Positions 44,482 through 53,379 of a stretch of 64,000 bases of DNA are shown in pieces (the stretch's first letter is position 1; the number at the start of each line of letters is the position of its first letter). The notes beneath the pieces are model-generated. The model saw nothing but the letters and a program-made list of their open reading frames with translations. It was not told the DNA's origin and made no database searches. Both the position numbers and the translations under genes were made by a program. Origin of the DNA: Pirellulales bacterium (GTDB taxonomy: Bacteria > Planctomycetota > Planctomycetia > Pirellulales > Thermoguttaceae); contig JAFGRD010000078.1 of NCBI GenBank assembly GCA_016935315.1, forward strand, positions 62,001 through 126,000, in the 5' to 3' direction.

Positions 44482-45234
44482 ATGAGGTGCCCGGGACAAG
44501 ATCGAGCCTATTGGAAAGACGACGCCGCTTCGGAAACACCTTGCCCGAAGTGCGGCTACGCGGTGGAGTTCTTCAAAGACGAAAGCTCCGGCCGCTGCCC
44601 CAAGTGCGGCCACCGCTTTGGCAACCCCAAGGTCTCGTTCGATTGCGCAAAATGGTGCAGCTTTGCCGAGCAGTGTCTGGGATTCCGTCCGCAGCGATCG
44701 ATCCAGGGCAATCCCGGCGAAGGGGCACTGGTCGCGCGGCTGATTCGGGAAATCAAGAGCCATTTTGCCGCGGAGCAACCTCGGATCGCGGATGCCCTGA
44801 CCGTCTTCCAGTGCGCCCGGGAGCTTCTGGCCAAGGAGGGGGGCGACCCGCGAATCGTGTCGGCGGCGGCCCTGGTGTGGGAGCTCGATGCCGACCAGCC
44901 ACGACGGCCGGGCGAATCGGCCGCCGAGCCGCCTGATGCGACCCGGAGCACGACCCACGCCCGGCGGATCATGCAGGCCGCCGGCCTGGAGGAGGACCTG
45001 ATCGCCTGTGTGTGCAGGGTGCTCGAGAGCTGCCGGACGGGCAACGCCACCGACACGGTGGAATTCCAGGTCGTTTCCGACGCGCGGCTCCTGGCGCACT
45101 TGTCGGCGGGGCTTTCCGCGGGCAGCCGCAAGGGCTCGTATGAGGCGGTCGGCGGCCGGCTGCGGACCAAGACGGGCAAGCGCCGGGCACAAGACCTGCT
45201 TGAGAGTTGCCCCGGGCAAACGGTAGACTATTGA
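44482..45234 (+). CDS. Double zinc-ribbon protein with HD-like C-terminal part
   Basis: 250 residues from the ATG at 44482 (MRCPGQD). Two Cys-x2-Cys pairs (CPKCG at about 19-23 and 37-41) form a zinc ribbon or rubredoxin-like knuckle, followed by CAKWCSFAEQCLG, a further cysteine cluster. The C-terminal half (about 75-250) is helical with a YEAVGGRLRTKTGKRRAQDLL end, like proteins annotated as HD-domain phosphohydrolase that lie near formate dehydrogenases in anaerobes. I do not see a complete HD motif. It may help assemble or regulate the formate dehydrogenase. The stop codon is the TGA at the left end of repeat copy 4. Confidence 0.7.
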   Translation: MRCPGQDRAYWKDDAASETPCPKCGYAVEFFKDESSGRCPKCGHRFGNPKVSFDCAKWCSFAEQCLGFRPQRSIQGNPGEGALVARLIREIKSHFAAEQPRIADALTVFQCARELLAKEGGDPRIVSAAALVWELDADQPRRPGESAAEPPDATRSTTHARRIMQAAGLEEDLIACVCRVLESCRTGNATDTVEFQVVSDARLLAHLSAGLSAGSRKGSYEAVGGRLRTKTGKRRAQDLLESCPGQTVDY

Positions 45235-45331
45235 TGTTCGCATTGTGAAGGATCCAGGCTGACCAACGGGAGGCCGGACAAGTCGGGCTTCCGTTGGTTG
45301 GCCTGGGTCATGGAGTGTGCCAGCGTCAATA
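45229..45331. repeat. 103-bp palindromic repeat, copy 4
   Basis: Starts TATTGATG and ends CGTCAATA, with the inner hairpin GACCAACGG / CCGTTGGTT. The first six bases provide the TAT-TGA end of the zinc-ribbon gene. It fills most of the 128-bp gap to the DUF3786 gene. Confidence 0.9.
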
Positions 45332-45362
45332 CACATCGTTTTCTTCAGAGAGTGCAGTACCC

Positions 45363-46001
45363 GTGAGCACCGCCCGCAATTCTCCAAAACGGCTCCGGCC
45401 GCCCCCGCAGGACAATCTTGCCCGGGCCACCGAGCTGGCCTTCGCGGGCCTGGCCGGCGCACCGGAGGAGCAGCTTGTCTGGCTGGGGGCCGCACGGCGC
45501 GAAGCGATGTGGCGTTTGCCCGTCTTGAACGACGTTTTCCACGTGGATCTTTCGGACAAGCGAATCACCACTTTCGACGGCGGCCCGGTCGGTTCGGTCT
45601 GGGCCATTCTGGTCTTGCACTATCTGGCTGTCTCGTCGCGGCCGGAAACCCGCCCGCCGCAAACCACCTTTGCCGACCTCGCGGCAGCCCGGTCGTATGC
45701 CGGGGTTTATCAAGGCCGGGTGATCGGGCGGTTGTGTCACACGGCGGGCCGCAGCGCAGAGACGCTCCGTGCGGCGGCGGTCTCGCTGGGCGGCGAGCCG
45801 GCCGAGGGCGGCGACGCCGCGTATCTGTTTCGGGTCTTTCCACGCGTCGTGCTGCGGCTGATCTGGCATGCCCCCGACGAGGAATTCCGCTGCTCGGCCA
45901 CACTGCTGCTGCCGGACAACATCGAATCCTATTTCTGCTGCGAGGACATCGTGGTGCTCTCCGAGAGCCTGGTGGCAAGGCTGGGCGGGCGTCCCTTCTG
46001 A
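45363..46001 (+). CDS. DUF3786 protein
   Basis: 212 residues from a GTG at 45363; the start is uncertain because no strong ribosome site is visible and the frame is open to 45294. The DUF3786 pattern is clear: LNDVFHVDLSDKRIT, then ILVLHYLAVS, YAGVYQGRVIGRL, FPRVVLRLIWHAPDEEF and LLPDNIESYFCCEDIVVL. The family occurs in strict anaerobes, often near corrinoid, CODH or formate genes, and its function is unknown. It converges on fdhA with a 45-base gap that holds a 12-bp tandem repeat. Confidence 0.75.
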   Translation: MSTARNSPKRLRPPPQDNLARATELAFAGLAGAPEEQLVWLGAARREAMWRLPVLNDVFHVDLSDKRITTFDGGPVGSVWAILVLHYLAVSSRPETRPPQTTFADLAAARSYAGVYQGRVIGRLCHTAGRSAETLRAAAVSLGGEPAEGGDAAYLFRVFPRVVLRLIWHAPDEEFRCSATLLLPDNIESYFCCEDIVVLSESLVARLGGRPF

Positions 46002-46003
46002 TC

Positions 46004-46039
46004 GGACTTCGGCACGGACTTCGGCACGGACTTCGGCGC
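46004..46039. repeat. 12-bp x 3 tandem repeat between convergent DUF3786 gene and fdhA
   Basis: GGACTTCGGCAC twice, then GGACTTCGGCGC, head to tail, filling the 45-base gap between the two stop codons. Confidence 0.85.
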
Positions 46040-46046
46040 AACGGCC

Positions 46047-48722
46047 TCATTGCCCTTGCACCCGCACCGCGCACACCTTCGTCTCGGGAATCTTGGCCAC
46101 CGGATCCAGCGCGGAACTGGTGAGCACGTTGATGGGGCTTGCGGCGTAATGGAACGTCGCCGAAACGACGCCCGGCGGGCAGATCTCCGTCACGTTGGCC
46201 CGGACCGTCACTTCCCCGCGGCGGGAGCAGACCTGGACCATCTGGCCGTCGGCGATCCCCAGTCGCGCGGCGTCGTCGGGATGGATCCGCAGGAGTTCTT
46301 CGTGGGCCAAGGTCTTCAGCCCTTCCACGCGGCCGGTCATCGTGCTGGTGTGGTAGTGGAACAGGTTGCGGTCGGTCGTCAGCAGCAGCGGGTACTCGTC
46401 GTCGGGCAGCTCCGCCGGCGGCTTGTAGGTCAGCGGCACGAACCGGCCCTTGCCGTCTTGGGTGGCGAAGCGCTCGCGGTGCAGCAGCGGCGTGCCGGGG
46501 TGATCCCGCGTGGGACACGGCCACTGCAACCCGTCGCCCTCGAGACGCTCGTAGGCAATGCCGCCATAGCTGGGCGTCAGCGAGGCGATCTCTTGCAGGA
46601 TATTCTCGGGCCGGGCGTCGTCGAAGCCGCCGGCGCCCAGCCGCCTGGCGATCTGGCAGGTGATCCACGAGTCGGGCTTCGCATGGCCGACCGGCTCCAG
46701 CGCCCGGCGCACTCGCTGGACCCGGCGCTCGGTGTTGGTCACCGTTCCGTCCTTTTCGGCGAAGGTCGCGGCCGGCAGGACGACGTCGGCCAACTGCGCC
46801 GTCTCGGAGAGGAAGATGTCCTGGACCACGAGGAAATCCAGCCGCTTCAGTGCCTCGCGGACGTGGTTGGCGTTCGCTTCACTGAGCACCGGGTTTTCGC
46901 CGACCAGATACAGCGACCGGATGCGCCCGGCGGCGATCGCGTCGAAGATCTCGGTGTGCGTCAGTCCCGGCGCATCGCTTAGGCGACAGTCCCAGGCCGA
47001 CTCGAATTTCGCCCGGATCTCTGGGTCGGCGACCTTCTGATACCCGGGAAAGACGTTCGGCAGGGCCCCCATGTCGCAACAGCCCTGGACGTTGTTTTGT
47101 CCCCGGAGCGGATTCACTCCCGTCGAGGGCTTGCCGACATTGCCGGTCAGCAGCGCCAGGTTGGCGGTGGCCAGGACGTTGTCGGTGCCGTGTGTGTGTT
47201 GCGTGATGCCCATGGCATACAGCAAGGTGGCCGGCTTCCGCGTGGCGTAGCAGCGGGCGGCCTCGACGATCTGGGCCGCCGGCACGCCGGTGATCGGCTC
47301 GACGGATTCCGGAGAAAAGGCCTCCAGCGAGCGACGGAAGGCCTCGAAGCCCTCGCAGCGATCCTCGATGAAGGCCGTATCGGCCAGCCCTTCGTCGACG
47401 ATCACGCGGGCCATGGCGGTCAACAGCGGGACATCGGTGCCGGGACGCGGCTGCAGGAAGAGATCGGCCGAGCGGCACAGATCGATCTGCTTGGGATTGA
47501 TCACGATCAGCCTGGTCCCGCGGGCGACGGCCCGTTTCACCTGCAGCGCGATCACCGGATGGGCCACCGTGGTGTTGGTGCCCACGGCCAGGATGCACGC
47601 GGCGTCGCCGATCTCGGCGATCGAGTTGGTCATCGCCCCGCTGCCGAATGCTGTGACCAGACCGGTCACGGTGGGGGCGTGTCACAACCGCGCGCAGTGA
47701 TCGATACTGTTGGTACCCATCACCGCGCGCGTCAGCTTCTGGATCAAGTAGTTTTCTTCGTTGGTACACTTGGCCGAGGCCAGCGCCGCGAAAGACTCGC
47801 CCTTGGATTGGGCGAATCGCTCGGCCACCAGGCTCAAGGCCTCGTCCCATTCGGCCTCGACGAGCCGGCCGTTGCGCCTGACCCAGGGTGTGGTGAGCCG
47901 ATCGTCGTGGTTGATGAAGCCGTAGCCGAAACGCCCCTTCACGCACAGGCTGCCCCGGTTGGTCACGCGGTCGGGGTCGCCGCGCACCGCCACGACCCGC
48001 TCGCCGCGAACGCCCAAGTAGATGCCGCAGCCAACGCCGCAATAGGGGCAGGTCGTTCGCACCTCGCGCGAAGGCTGCTGGGCGTTCTTCGGGGCCAACG
48101 CCCCGACGGGGCAGCGGACGACGCATTCCCCACACGATTCGCACCGCGACTGGGCAAGCGGCATCTTGCCGAACGGGGCAATCGTCGTGTCGAAGCCCCG
48201 GAAGGCGAAATCGATCGCGCTGACCCCCTGCAAATCACTACACGTCCGCACGCAAATACCGCAGAGCACGCACCGGTTCGGATCGTAGTCGAAGAAGGGA
48301 TTCGACGTATCCACCGGCGCCGGCCGGGCGTCGCGCCGCAGACGCGCCAGCCGCTGCCGGTCCACGCCGACGTAGGCCGCCACCCGCTGCAGCTCGCATC
48401 GATCGTTTTGAGAACACGCCAGGCAGTCTTCCGGATGGTTGACGATCAGCAACTCCGTGGTCACGCGGCGGACGTTGTTGATTTCGGGGCTCTCGGTCCG
48501 CACGACCAGTCCTTCTTCCACGGGCGTTCGGCAGGCCAACACCAGCCCCCGGCCTTCGACCTCGACCAGGCACAGCCGGCACACGCCCACCGGATCCAGA
48601 TCCGGGTGATCGCAGAGATGGGGGATGTACAGTCCGCTCTTCAACGCCGCCCGCAGAATGCTCGTCCCCGGGCGCGCGGTGATCGACAGCCCGTCGATGG
48701 TCAGCGACGTCTCATCCGCCAT
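46047..48722 (-). CDS. fdhA: Selenocysteine-containing formate dehydrogenase catalytic subunit
   Basis: 891 residues if the in-frame TGA at 47684-47682 is read as selenocysteine 347 (context DHCARL-U-HAPTV, the site of the catalytic Sec/Cys in formate dehydrogenases). N-terminal clusters: [2Fe-2S] C37/C48/C51/C64; His-Cys3 H96/C100/C103/C109; two ferredoxin clusters C151-C161 and C194-C204. The molybdopterin domain follows, with C225/C228/C232/C260. A C-terminal MopB dinucleotide-binding domain ends near VVSATFHYAASPINVLTSSALDPVAKIPE. It interconverts CO2 and formate, the first methyl-branch step. The start overlaps the NuoF-GltD stop by 11 bases, so NAD(P)H is the likely electron partner. 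Confidence 0.93.
47634..47684 (-). promoter_or_regulatory. Bacterial SECIS element of fdhA
   Basis: Counting the UGA as positions 1-3 on the minus strand, GUGACC and GGUCAC (16-21 and 27-32) close a GGUCU loop at 22-26, and CGCCCC and GGGGCG form a lower stem (6-11 with 46-51). Loop sequence and distance from the UGA match the well-studied E. coli fdhF SECIS, which binds SelB. Confidence 0.92.
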
Positions 48723-51700
48723 GGCACGCTCCTTCCGCCTCGCATTGGGCCAGGTGTCGTCTCGCGTCGTCGGTTTGCAGGTCGCACCGGAGGCAGCGTC
48801 GGGCCTCGCGGATGGCCATCTCCGCCGTTAGCACCAGCTCGACTTCGGCGAAGCTGCCGATTCGCTCCGTCGCCGGCAGACTCGGCATCGCGGGTCGCCT
48901 GGCTCCCTCGACTTCCTCCTCGGTCAACTCGACCGCCGGCAGGTAGGTCGACGGACGGATCAGCTCGAAGTCCCGGGCGACGGATTCTCCGCGAAGATAC
49001 TTGTCGATCATATCCGCGGCGACTTTGCCCGCCGCCATGGCTTGGATCACGGTATCCGGCCCCGTGACGACGTCGCCCCCGGCGAATACCTCGGCGACGT
49101 TGGTCCGCAGCGTATCGGGCGAGACGACGGTTGTTCCCCAGCGGGAGACTTCGATCCCGTGGCCGTCGCCGAGAAACGACAGATCGGGGTTCTCGCCGAC
49201 GGCCACAATCAGCGTATCCAGATCGATCGCGAACCGGGAGCCTGCCACCGGCACCGGGCGTCGGCGGCCGCTTTCGTCCGGCTCGCCCAACTCCATCCGC
49301 AGACACTCCACGCCGGCCACTCTCCCGGCACCGTCGACGATGACCTTTTCCGGAGCGGCCCGGAACCGGAACCGAATCCCTTCCTCGGCGGCGGCCTCGA
49401 TCTCTTCCTCGAAGGCCGGCATTTCCGCCCGGGTGCGACGATAAATCACCGTGACTTCTTCGCACGGATTCAGCCGTACGGCCACCCGGGCCGCGTCGAT
49501 GGCCGAGTTTCCCCCACCGACAATTCCCACGCGTCGGCCCAGGGAAACCTCGCGGCCGAGATTGGCCCTGGTGAGAAACTCCATGGCATCGAGCACGCCC
49601 TCGGCGTCTTCGCCGCCGATTCCCAGCTTCTTCGACCGGTGGGCCCCCGTGGCGAGGAACACGGCCCGATAACTGCGCCGAATCTCCTCGAACGAGATAT
49701 CCCGGCCGACCCGCGTATTGGTGCGGATCTTCACCCCGGCCGCCTTGACGTTTTCGATGTCGGCATTCAGCCGGTCGCGGGGCAGCCGATACTCCGGAAT
49801 ACAGGCCGCCAGGGCCCCGCCGGGAGCCTCCAGGGCCTCGAGGATCGTCACGTCGTATCCCCGGTTGGCCAGCCGATAGCCGGCCATCAGCCCCGCCGGG
49901 CCGGCACCGACGATAGCCACCTTCTGCGTCGCTTCCGCTTCGCCGGTGGTTGTCGCGGGAGATCTCTTGCGGGGATAGATTCCCGTCTTCAGCGCGTAAT
50001 CGACGGCGAACCGCTTCAGCGCCCGCACCGCCACCGGATCGCCCCACTGGCCGGCCTGACACTTCGATTCGCAGGGGTGGTGGCAAACCCGGGCGCAGAC
50101 CGACGGCAGCGGGTTGTCGCGCAGGATACAGTCGAACGCCTCCTGAAAACGCCCTTGGGCGATCAGCGAGATGTAGACCGGGACCTGGGTGCCGATGGGG
50201 CAGACGTGCTGGCAGGGCGACGAAATCAGCTCCTTGCAGACGACGGCCGGGCAGCGCTTCCGGTGGATGTGGGCCTCGTATTCATGGCGGAAGTAGCGGA
50301 TGGTGGTCAGCACCGGGTTGGGGGCCGTTTGCCCCAGCCCGCAGAGCGCCCCGAGCTTGATCGCGCCGGCCAGCTCCAGAAGCAGCTCGATGTCGTCGGG
50401 CTTGCCATGCCCGTTGGTGATATCGGTCAGAATCGTCAACAACTGTCGGGTGCCCAACCGGCAAGGCACGCACTCGCCACATGATTCCTTCTGGGCGAAA
50501 TCGAGGAAGTAGCGGGCGAAATCGACCATGCACGTGTCTTGATCCATCACGACCATGCCGCCGGAGCCCATGATCGTGCCGGCCGCCTGCAACGAGTCGT
50601 AATCGACCGGCGTATCGAGCAGCTCGGCCGGGATGCAGCCGCCGGAGGGGCCGCCCGTCTGCACGGCCTTAAACGGCTTGTCGTCCAGCGTGCCGCCGCC
50701 GATGTCGAAGATCATCTGTCGCAGCGTGATCCCCAGGGGAACTTCCACCAGGCCGGTCCGCTTCACCTTGCCCACCAGGGCGAAGGTCTTCGTGCCCTTG
50801 CTCTTCTCGGTGCCGTATTGGGCGAACCATTCGGCGCCGTTGCGGAGGATCAACGCGACGCAGGCGAGGGTCTCGACGTTGTTGATGATGGTAGGCTTCC
50901 CCCACAGACCGGAGACGGCCGGAAACGGCGGTCGGGGACGGGGCATGCCGCGCCGGCCCTCAAGCGACGCGATCAGCGCGGTCTCCTCGCCGCAGACGAA
51001 CGCCCCGGCTCCCTCCTTGATCCGAATGCGGAAGTCGATGCCCGAGCCCAAAACGTCCTCGCCGAGCAGCCCGTAGGCTTCCGCCTGCTCGATCGCCAGC
51101 CGCAACCGCTCCAGAGCCAGCGGATATTCCGCCCGGCAGTAGATGTAGCCCTCCCGGGCGCCCAGGGCGTGGCCGGCGATAAGCATCCCTTCCAGCAGGG
51201 CATGGGGATCGCCTTCCAGCAGCGAGCGGTTCATGAAGGCGCCCGGATCGCCCTCGTCGGCGTTGCAGACGAGGTATTTCGTCTCGCCCGGGGCGTCGCG
51301 ACAGAATCGCCACTTTCGCCAGGTGGGAAAACCCGCGCCACCGCGGCCCCGCAGGCCGGAGTTCCGGACCTCTTCGATGATCCGCTCCGGGCCCATCTCC
51401 AGCGCGGCAGCCAGACCCTGGTAGCCGTCGTGGGCCAGGTAGTGGTCGATCTGGGTGGGGTCGATCGCTCCGCAAAGTCGCAGCGTCCGCCGCACCTGGT
51501 GCCGGAACACGGGGGCCTCCAGCAGCGGCCCGATGCCCTCGATCCGGCCGTCGCCCACGGTGCCCAAGGCGTATCGCGGCAGCGGGTCGTCCGCGACCAG
51601 GTAGGCGGCAACCAGCTCCCGCGCCCTCTCGGGCGTGACTTCGCCGTAGTAGACCGCCGGCCGGCCGGGCTTGGCGATGCAGGCGATCGGCTCGGCGTAG

Positions 51701-51906
51701 CACAGGCCGATGCAACCGACTTCGATCAGTCGCCCGTCCAGCCCGTGCTGTCGCAAGGCGTCGCGGAACGCCTCCAGGGCCTCCATGGCGCCCGCCGAGC
51801 GGCCACAGGTGGCGGTGCCCACGAGAATCCGCACGGTCTCGCTGTTTTGCAGGGCGTCCCACCGCTGTCGGGCCTGTTGCCTGAGATCGTCAAGACTGAC
51901 CGTCAT
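48712..51906 (-). CDS. NuoF-GltD fusion flavoprotein
   Basis: 1064 residues. Residues 1-130 are a thioredoxin-like [2Fe-2S]-type domain (C34, C65, C69). Residues about 150-545 form the NuoF core with FMN loop GLRGRGGAGFPTW, GEETALIASLEG and SCGECVPCRLG. Residues about 550-640 carry an N-terminal GltD-type cysteine cluster (CKELISSPCQHVCP, CARVCHHPCESKC). Residues about 660-970 are a GltD/NfnB-like FAD and NAD(P) module (VAIVGAGPAG, VGIVGGGNSAIDAA). The last part ends in CLRCDLQ. Two flavin/nucleotide sites in one chain suggest flavin-based bifurcation or transhydrogenation linked to formate dehydrogenase. The 5' end overlaps nuoE by 17 bases. Confidence 0.9.
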   Translation of the reverse strand: MTVSLDDLRQQARQRWDALQNSETVRILVGTATCGRSAGAMEALEAFRDALRQHGLDGRLIEVGCIGLCYAEPIACIAKPGRPAVYYGEVTPERARELVAAYLVADDPLPRYALGTVGDGRIEGIGPLLEAPVFRHQVRRTLRLCGAIDPTQIDHYLAHDGYQGLAAALEMGPERIIEEVRNSGLRGRGGAGFPTWRKWRFCRDAPGETKYLVCNADEGDPGAFMNRSLLEGDPHALLEGMLIAGHALGAREGYIYCRAEYPLALERLRLAIEQAEAYGLLGEDVLGSGIDFRIRIKEGAGAFVCGEETALIASLEGRRGMPRPRPPFPAVSGLWGKPTIINNVETLACVALILRNGAEWFAQYGTEKSKGTKTFALVGKVKRTGLVEVPLGITLRQMIFDIGGGTLDDKPFKAVQTGGPSGGCIPAELLDTPVDYDSLQAAGTIMGSGGMVVMDQDTCMVDFARYFLDFAQKESCGECVPCRLGTRQLLTILTDITNGHGKPDDIELLLELAGAIKLGALCGLGQTAPNPVLTTIRYFRHEYEAHIHRKRCPAVVCKELISSPCQHVCPIGTQVPVYISLIAQGRFQEAFDCILRDNPLPSVCARVCHHPCESKCQAGQWGDPVAVRALKRFAVDYALKTGIYPRKRSPATTTGEAEATQKVAIVGAGPAGLMAGYRLANRGYDVTILEALEAPGGALAACIPEYRLPRDRLNADIENVKAAGVKIRTNTRVGRDISFEEIRRSYRAVFLATGAHRSKKLGIGGEDAEGVLDAMEFLTRANLGREVSLGRRVGIVGGGNSAIDAARVAVRLNPCEEVTVIYRRTRAEMPAFEEEIEAAAEEGIRFRFRAAPEKVIVDGAGRVAGVECLRMELGEPDESGRRRPVPVAGSRFAIDLDTLIVAVGENPDLSFLGDGHGIEVSRWGTTVVSPDTLRTNVAEVFAGGDVVTGPDTVIQAMAAGKVAADMIDKYLRGESVARDFELIRPSTYLPAVELTEEEVEGARRPAMPSLPATERIGSFAEVELVLTAEMAIREARRCLRCDLQTDDARRHLAQCEAEGACHGG

Positions 51907-52441
51907 CGCCTCCTGCCTTCTTGAACAGCTCGGCCACTTTCTTCGGGGTCAACTTGGCTTCGACCTTCTTGTTGGCCATGATGCAGGGCGAGAGTCCGCA
52001 GGCCCCGATGCAGGCCACGGTCTCCAGCGAGTACTCCAGATCGGCCGAGGTCTCACCCTCCTTGATGCCCAGTTGCTTTTCGACCTCCTCCAGAATGCGC
52101 GGCGCGCCGCGCACGTGGCACGACGTGCCCCGGCAAACCATCACGTGCGTTCTGCCGATCGGGGTGAAGCGGAACTGGGCGTAGAAGGTGGCCACCGCGT
52201 AGACTTGGGCCTCGGGCACCCGGGTGAACCGTGCGATTTCCAGCATGGCCGCCTCGGGGAGGTAGCCGAACTGCTCTTGCACCTTCTGCAGAATCGGGAT
52301 CAACTCGTCCCGGCGGCCCTGGAAGCAGGAGAAGACGCCCTGCAGCGACTCTCGCACTTGCCGTGCATCGGGCGCGGCAGCGCCGTTTCCGCCGCAGCAC
52401 GCCGGAGACGGCGTCGTCACGTTGACCTGGTCGCTGCTCAT
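51890..52441 (-). CDS. NuoE-like [2Fe-2S] subunit (formate dehydrogenase operon copy)
   Basis: 183 residues. A cysteine-containing N-terminal lead (PSPACCGGNG) precedes the helical bundle (FGYLPEAAMLEIARFTRVPEAQVYAVATFY) and the thioredoxin-like [2Fe-2S] domain with ligands in CRGTSC and CIGAC. It forms the NADH-dehydrogenase-like arm with the NuoF-GltD protein, passing electrons to FdhA. The ATG at 52441 lies 52 bases after metF. It is distinct from the paralogue at 37386. Confidence 0.92.
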   Translation of the reverse strand: MSSDQVNVTTPSPACCGGNGAAAPDARQVRESLQGVFSCFQGRRDELIPILQKVQEQFGYLPEAAMLEIARFTRVPEAQVYAVATFYAQFRFTPIGRTHVMVCRGTSCHVRGAPRILEEVEKQLGIKEGETSADLEYSLETVACIGACGLSPCIMANKKVEAKLTPKKVAELFKKAGGDDGQS

Positions 52442-52493
52442 GGTTCGATCACCTGTTGCATCATCGCTTGCTGTCCTCGAGCAACGTTTCCGC

Positions 52494-53375
52494 TTACTCC
52501 GCCGCCTTGAGGATATCGGGCACCCGATCCTCCTTGCCGATGGCCATGATGTGTACGCCGTCGCAGATCTTCTCCTCGCGCAACTGCCGGATCATCCGGC
52601 CGGCGATCCGGATGCCCGCCTCGATCTTTTGACCCTTTTCGGCGGCAGCCATTTCTTCGATCAGGGCTTCGGGCACGAAGATGCCGGGCACGTTCTTGTT
52701 CATGTAGCGGGCCATGCCCGGGGTGACCAGCAGCACGATGCCCGCCATGATCTTCACGTCATATCGCCGGGCTTGCTCCATGAACCGCTTGAAGTTGTCG
52801 ACGTCGTAGATTGCCTGGGTCTGGATGAAGCGTGCCCCGGCGACGATCTTCTTCTCGAACTTGAGCATTTGCGGTTCGAGGGGATCGGCTTCGGGCGTGA
52901 CGACCGCGCCGGCGAAGAAGCCGGTGCCGCCCTGCATCTCGTTCGCCGCCAGGTCCTTCCCTTCGTTCAACAGGCCGACGGTCTGCAGCAGTTGCACGCT
53001 GTCCAGATCGAACACCGGCTTGGCCTGGGGATGGTCGCCAACGGTAATGTAGTCGCCGGTCAGACAGAGCACGTTCTTCACACCCAGCACCCATGCCGAG
53101 AGCAGTTCCGACTGCAGGGCCAGACGGTTGCGGTCGCGGCAGGTCAACTGGAGGATCGGCTCGCCGCCGTGGTCGAGGATCAGCCGGCAGACAGCCAGGG
53201 AGCTGATCCGCATCACCGAGCTTTGGTTGTCGGTCACGTTCAGCCCGTCGACCCGGTCTTTCAACAGGTCGATATGGCTAAGCAGCTCGGAGATTTCGGT
53301 TCCCTTCGGGGGGCCGACCTCCGCGGTGACCACGAACTTCTTCTGGGCAAACGCCTGCTTGAATCCAGCAACCAT
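52494..53375 (-). CDS. metF: 5,10-methylenetetrahydrofolate reductase
   Basis: 293 residues, a (beta/alpha)8 MTHFR barrel with VVTAEVGPPKG at the start, NVTDNQSSVMRIS, LQLTCRDRNRLALQSELL, NVLCLTGDYITVGDHP and FIQTQAIYDVDNF. It reduces methylene-THF to methyl-THF, the substrate of AcsE. It is preceded by metV with a 4-base gap and follows the hdrCBA-mvhD genes. This matches the Moorella MetF-MetV-HdrABC-MvhD complex. Confidence 0.96.
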   Translation of the reverse strand: MVAGFKQAFAQKKFVVTAEVGPPKGTEISELLSHIDLLKDRVDGLNVTDNQSSVMRISSLAVCRLILDHGGEPILQLTCRDRNRLALQSELLSAWVLGVKNVLCLTGDYITVGDHPQAKPVFDLDSVQLLQTVGLLNEGKDLAANEMQGGTGFFAGAVVTPEADPLEPQMLKFEKKIVAGARFIQTQAIYDVDNFKRFMEQARRYDVKIMAGIVLLVTPGMARYMNKNVPGIFVPEALIEEMAAAEKGQKIEAGIRIAGRMIRQLREEKICDGVHIMAIGKEDRVPDILKAAE

Positions 53376-53379
53376 GCGG

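Noticed and set aside
44012-44539. A 175-codon minus-strand open frame ending at the 18-bp hairpin
   Set aside because: Arg/Pro-rich with no similarity I recognise; it overlaps the zinc-ribbon gene start and the promoter-like stretch. The adjacent hairpin is better explained as a terminator.
47670-47684. Apparent premature stop splitting fdhA into two genes
   Set aside because: The TGA lies at the catalytic Sec position, is followed by conserved residues in frame and has a textbook SECIS hairpin.
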